The notes beneath the pieces are model-generated. The model was not told the origin of the DNA. It was given only the letters and a program-made list of their open reading frames with translations, and did no database searches. The translations under genes and the position numbers were made by a program. A stretch of 64,000 nt of DNA, taken from the NCBI GenBank assembly GCA_921293015.1, contig OV121088.1:16095645-16159644 (forward strand), in the 5' to 3' direction. Positions 62,099 through 64,000 of the stretch are shown here, in pieces. The DNA comes from Phorcus lineatus (taxonomy: Eukaryota > Mollusca > Gastropoda > Trochida > Trochidae). Position 1 is the stretch's first letter; each line of letters opens with the position of its first letter.

Positions 62099-62433
62099 CA
62101 TCCTGCTAAATCAGCGTATTTGAATCCGCGCTTGCCCCTTGCTAATACCCTGATCTCTTTCAAAGCAAGACCCTTGTATCGCTAGCTATCTAACCAGCCA
62201 ATGAGACGACTTGCATTCAGCAACAGCGGCACAACCCGGATGAAAAAAATCCGTTGAGTTCAAGCTAGCAGCTTCAAGCTCCTTAATTAACGACGTTTCA
62301 TTGGCTGAAAAAATAACAGATGAGCATAGCCACGAATATCAAGCCGCCAGCCATACAAGGGAATTAGCCCGAAAGAGATCAGGGTATTAGGAAGGAGCGA
62401 GAGCGGATTCATATACGCTGATTTAACAGGATG
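62099..62433. mobile_element. Inverted-repeat (MITE-like) element, 335 bp
   Basis: Imperfect arms of 63 bases at 62099-62161 and 62371-62433 begin CATCCTG and end in CCCTGATCTCTTTC. The unique middle is about 209 bases and has no coding capacity. Adjacent TTAAG-like bases may be the target site. The superfamily is not assigned. Confidence 0.78.
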
Positions 62434-63469
62434 CTTAAGAAATGATTCAAATTAAACATAAGAAGTTAAATCTGTTTCAAGTATATTGGTTTTCCTGAAA
62501 TATGGAAATATTTCAAGCTACTAAAGACAAGTTTATACTACATAATCTATAGAGTATTTGTTTTAATAGATTTGTTAAGTCTCTGTCAAATCTGTTAATG
62601 TTCCTGAAATTGAAATCCATCTAGCTACTCTGGGCATGTTTATACTACACAATCTATAGAGAATTGGTTCTCATAATTACATGTGGAGCTTTCTCGGATT
62701 GTACACAATGGAAGTATTATCGTAGACGAATTACGTTTTAGGCTGTTTGATAATTGACTTTGTCTGACATTCATTCAGGAATGATACCTCAAATTGAAAG
62801 TGCAAACTTCCGTTATCTGACACTTTCCTTAACTTCAGGATGAAGATGGAATCAACTTAGGACATGTACTGGTCCTGGTACTTTTACATCTAGAAACATA
62901 CTGCATGGATTGTATGTTTTTCATTTTGTATAAAGTACCCTTAAGACGTGTTAACAAATAATATAAATCTACACAGAAAATTTGTAACAATTATCAAAAA
63001 TGTTCCCAATCTCCAAAGACTTGTTTATAGTAACTGCAATTGTTTAATTTAGCATGTAAGAATATTTATATAATATTTAATAAAATCATGCGGTGTAAAT
63101 GGTCAAGTGATGAAATGAAATAACTAACTGAATCCCTTGACAGTATAGAGCTTTAATAATTAAAACATGTGGATTATATGAGTGGAAGAAGATATTACCC
63201 TCGAGAGAATTATACCATTTTCGTTATTGGTTTATTAATATAAATAGTAAACATCGCGTACATCACGTCTCTTAAATTTGAATTAGCTAATGCAAGTTTG
63301 TGCCCTAGGGTGTTTCTAAACATAAAATTAATATGACTTCTCTCAAAGAGAACTTGTGTATGTGTGTCAAATTCACATGAAGAAAACAAAGTATCAACTC
63401 CTTGAAAATGAAAAAACTGATTACCACTTTCATTTATCTTCTTTGATCACAAAGAATTGAGAGGATTTG
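62434..63469. other. AT-rich non-coding stretch
   Basis: Nothing recognised. Confidence 0.35.
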
Positions 63470-63560
63470 CCTCCATGATCTGTCAAGTATCGCGAATCCA
63501 TTTCCCTACCTCAAATGATTACAAGGTGTTTTGACCCTCTGAAGATGGTATATAAATTAA
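63470..63560 (+). repeat. Interspersed repeat family R1, copy 5 (fragment)
   Basis: Contains 'GCGAATCCATTT' and 'CCTACCTCAAATGATTA' in the same order as copy 2, then loses similarity. Confidence 0.55.
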
Positions 63561-63801
63561 CTATTTTTTTTTATAGATTTAAAGTAATAAATCTGCCAAA
63601 AAGGGCTATTCAGAAAATGGAGTCTGTAAATGTTGGAAACAACAGCATTTTCCTTTTTGTATTTACGAAAAAGGTTGATGCATGCAGGAAGTTCATGTCT
63701 GTCAAACAACTAATGTTACATAAAGGCATAAAGCTGTGCTCACCTTGCCTTGTTATTTTGCGTGTAATGTTAGTTTTTATACATCAAGGTATTTATACTA
63801 T

Positions 63802-63808
<7 letters not shown>
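63561..63808. other. Non-coding stretch
   Basis: The 97-residue frame at 63515-63808 begins inside repeat R1 and has no domain; not called. Confidence 0.35.

Positions 63809-63863
<55 letters not shown>
63809..63863. repeat. (TA)n microsatellite
   Basis: An uninterrupted TA run of about 55 bases. Confidence 0.95.
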
Positions 63864-63865
<2 letters not shown>

Positions 63866-64000
63866 TAATGAGAGTGATTATCCTTAAATGGAAAGGTTAA
63901 TAGCTTATTACGGTTATATATATGTTATATGGTCTTACCATGTAAGCATATTTTATTACATGAATGGATTATTTCAGCCTGTCTGATTGGCCTACTTGGT

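Overview
This window is AT-rich animal nuclear DNA with almost no dense coding. It has GT-AG introns, tRNA-derived SINEs, LINE, Penelope-like and Tc1 remnants, many small hairpin (MITE-like) elements, microsatellites and a 42-bp minisatellite. The one convincing host gene belongs to the secreted short-chain collagen C4-like family, which is expanded in molluscs and also known from sponges. Together with the SINE and hairpin repeats, this suggests a marine mollusc, probably a gastropod. That is inference; nothing here fixes the species.

Layout. 0-7.4 kb: non-coding DNA with a (CT)n tract between copies of a 27-bp flank, one half of an old segmental duplication (about 3.6-5.8 kb) and two hairpin elements. 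7.6-9.7 kb: a broken Penelope-like retroelement on the minus strand (reverse transcriptase, then GIY-YIG endonuclease), with three hammerhead-ribozyme motifs in and around its ends. 10-20 kb: a short telomere-like tract, the other half of the segmental duplication (about 11.3-14.1 kb), and featureless AT-rich DNA. 20-25.2 kb: a fourth, decayed hammerhead beside (TA)n, a MITE, two SINEs (one inserted in the minisatellite with a 14-bp target duplication), and a 514-bp tandem duplication. 26.07-29.19 kb: a 3.1-kb foldback-type element whose ends are palindromes nested in inverted repeats. 29.68-31.41 kb: the three-exon C4-like gene. 31.75-32.49 kb: two tandem 369-bp units, each with a long hairpin and CRE-like sites. 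32.5-40 kb: mostly featureless, with one weak candidate exon. 40.5-41.2 kb: a Tc1 transposase fossil. 42.8-47.9 kb: a nearly complete but dead LINE (zinc fingers, endonuclease, RT, RNase H) on the minus strand. 51.8-52.3 kb: a second Tc1 fossil. 52.3-64 kb: AT-rich non-coding DNA with one SINE, one 335-bp inverted-repeat element and a (TA)n tract.

The genes do not form a pathway: one host gene sits among mobile elements of several classes. The most notable structure is the set of hammerhead folds. Two keep every conserved core base, and they flank the Penelope-like body in opposite, outward-facing orientations with CRE-like TGACGTCA sites just upstream of each. All structures were folded by eye, and no database search was run.
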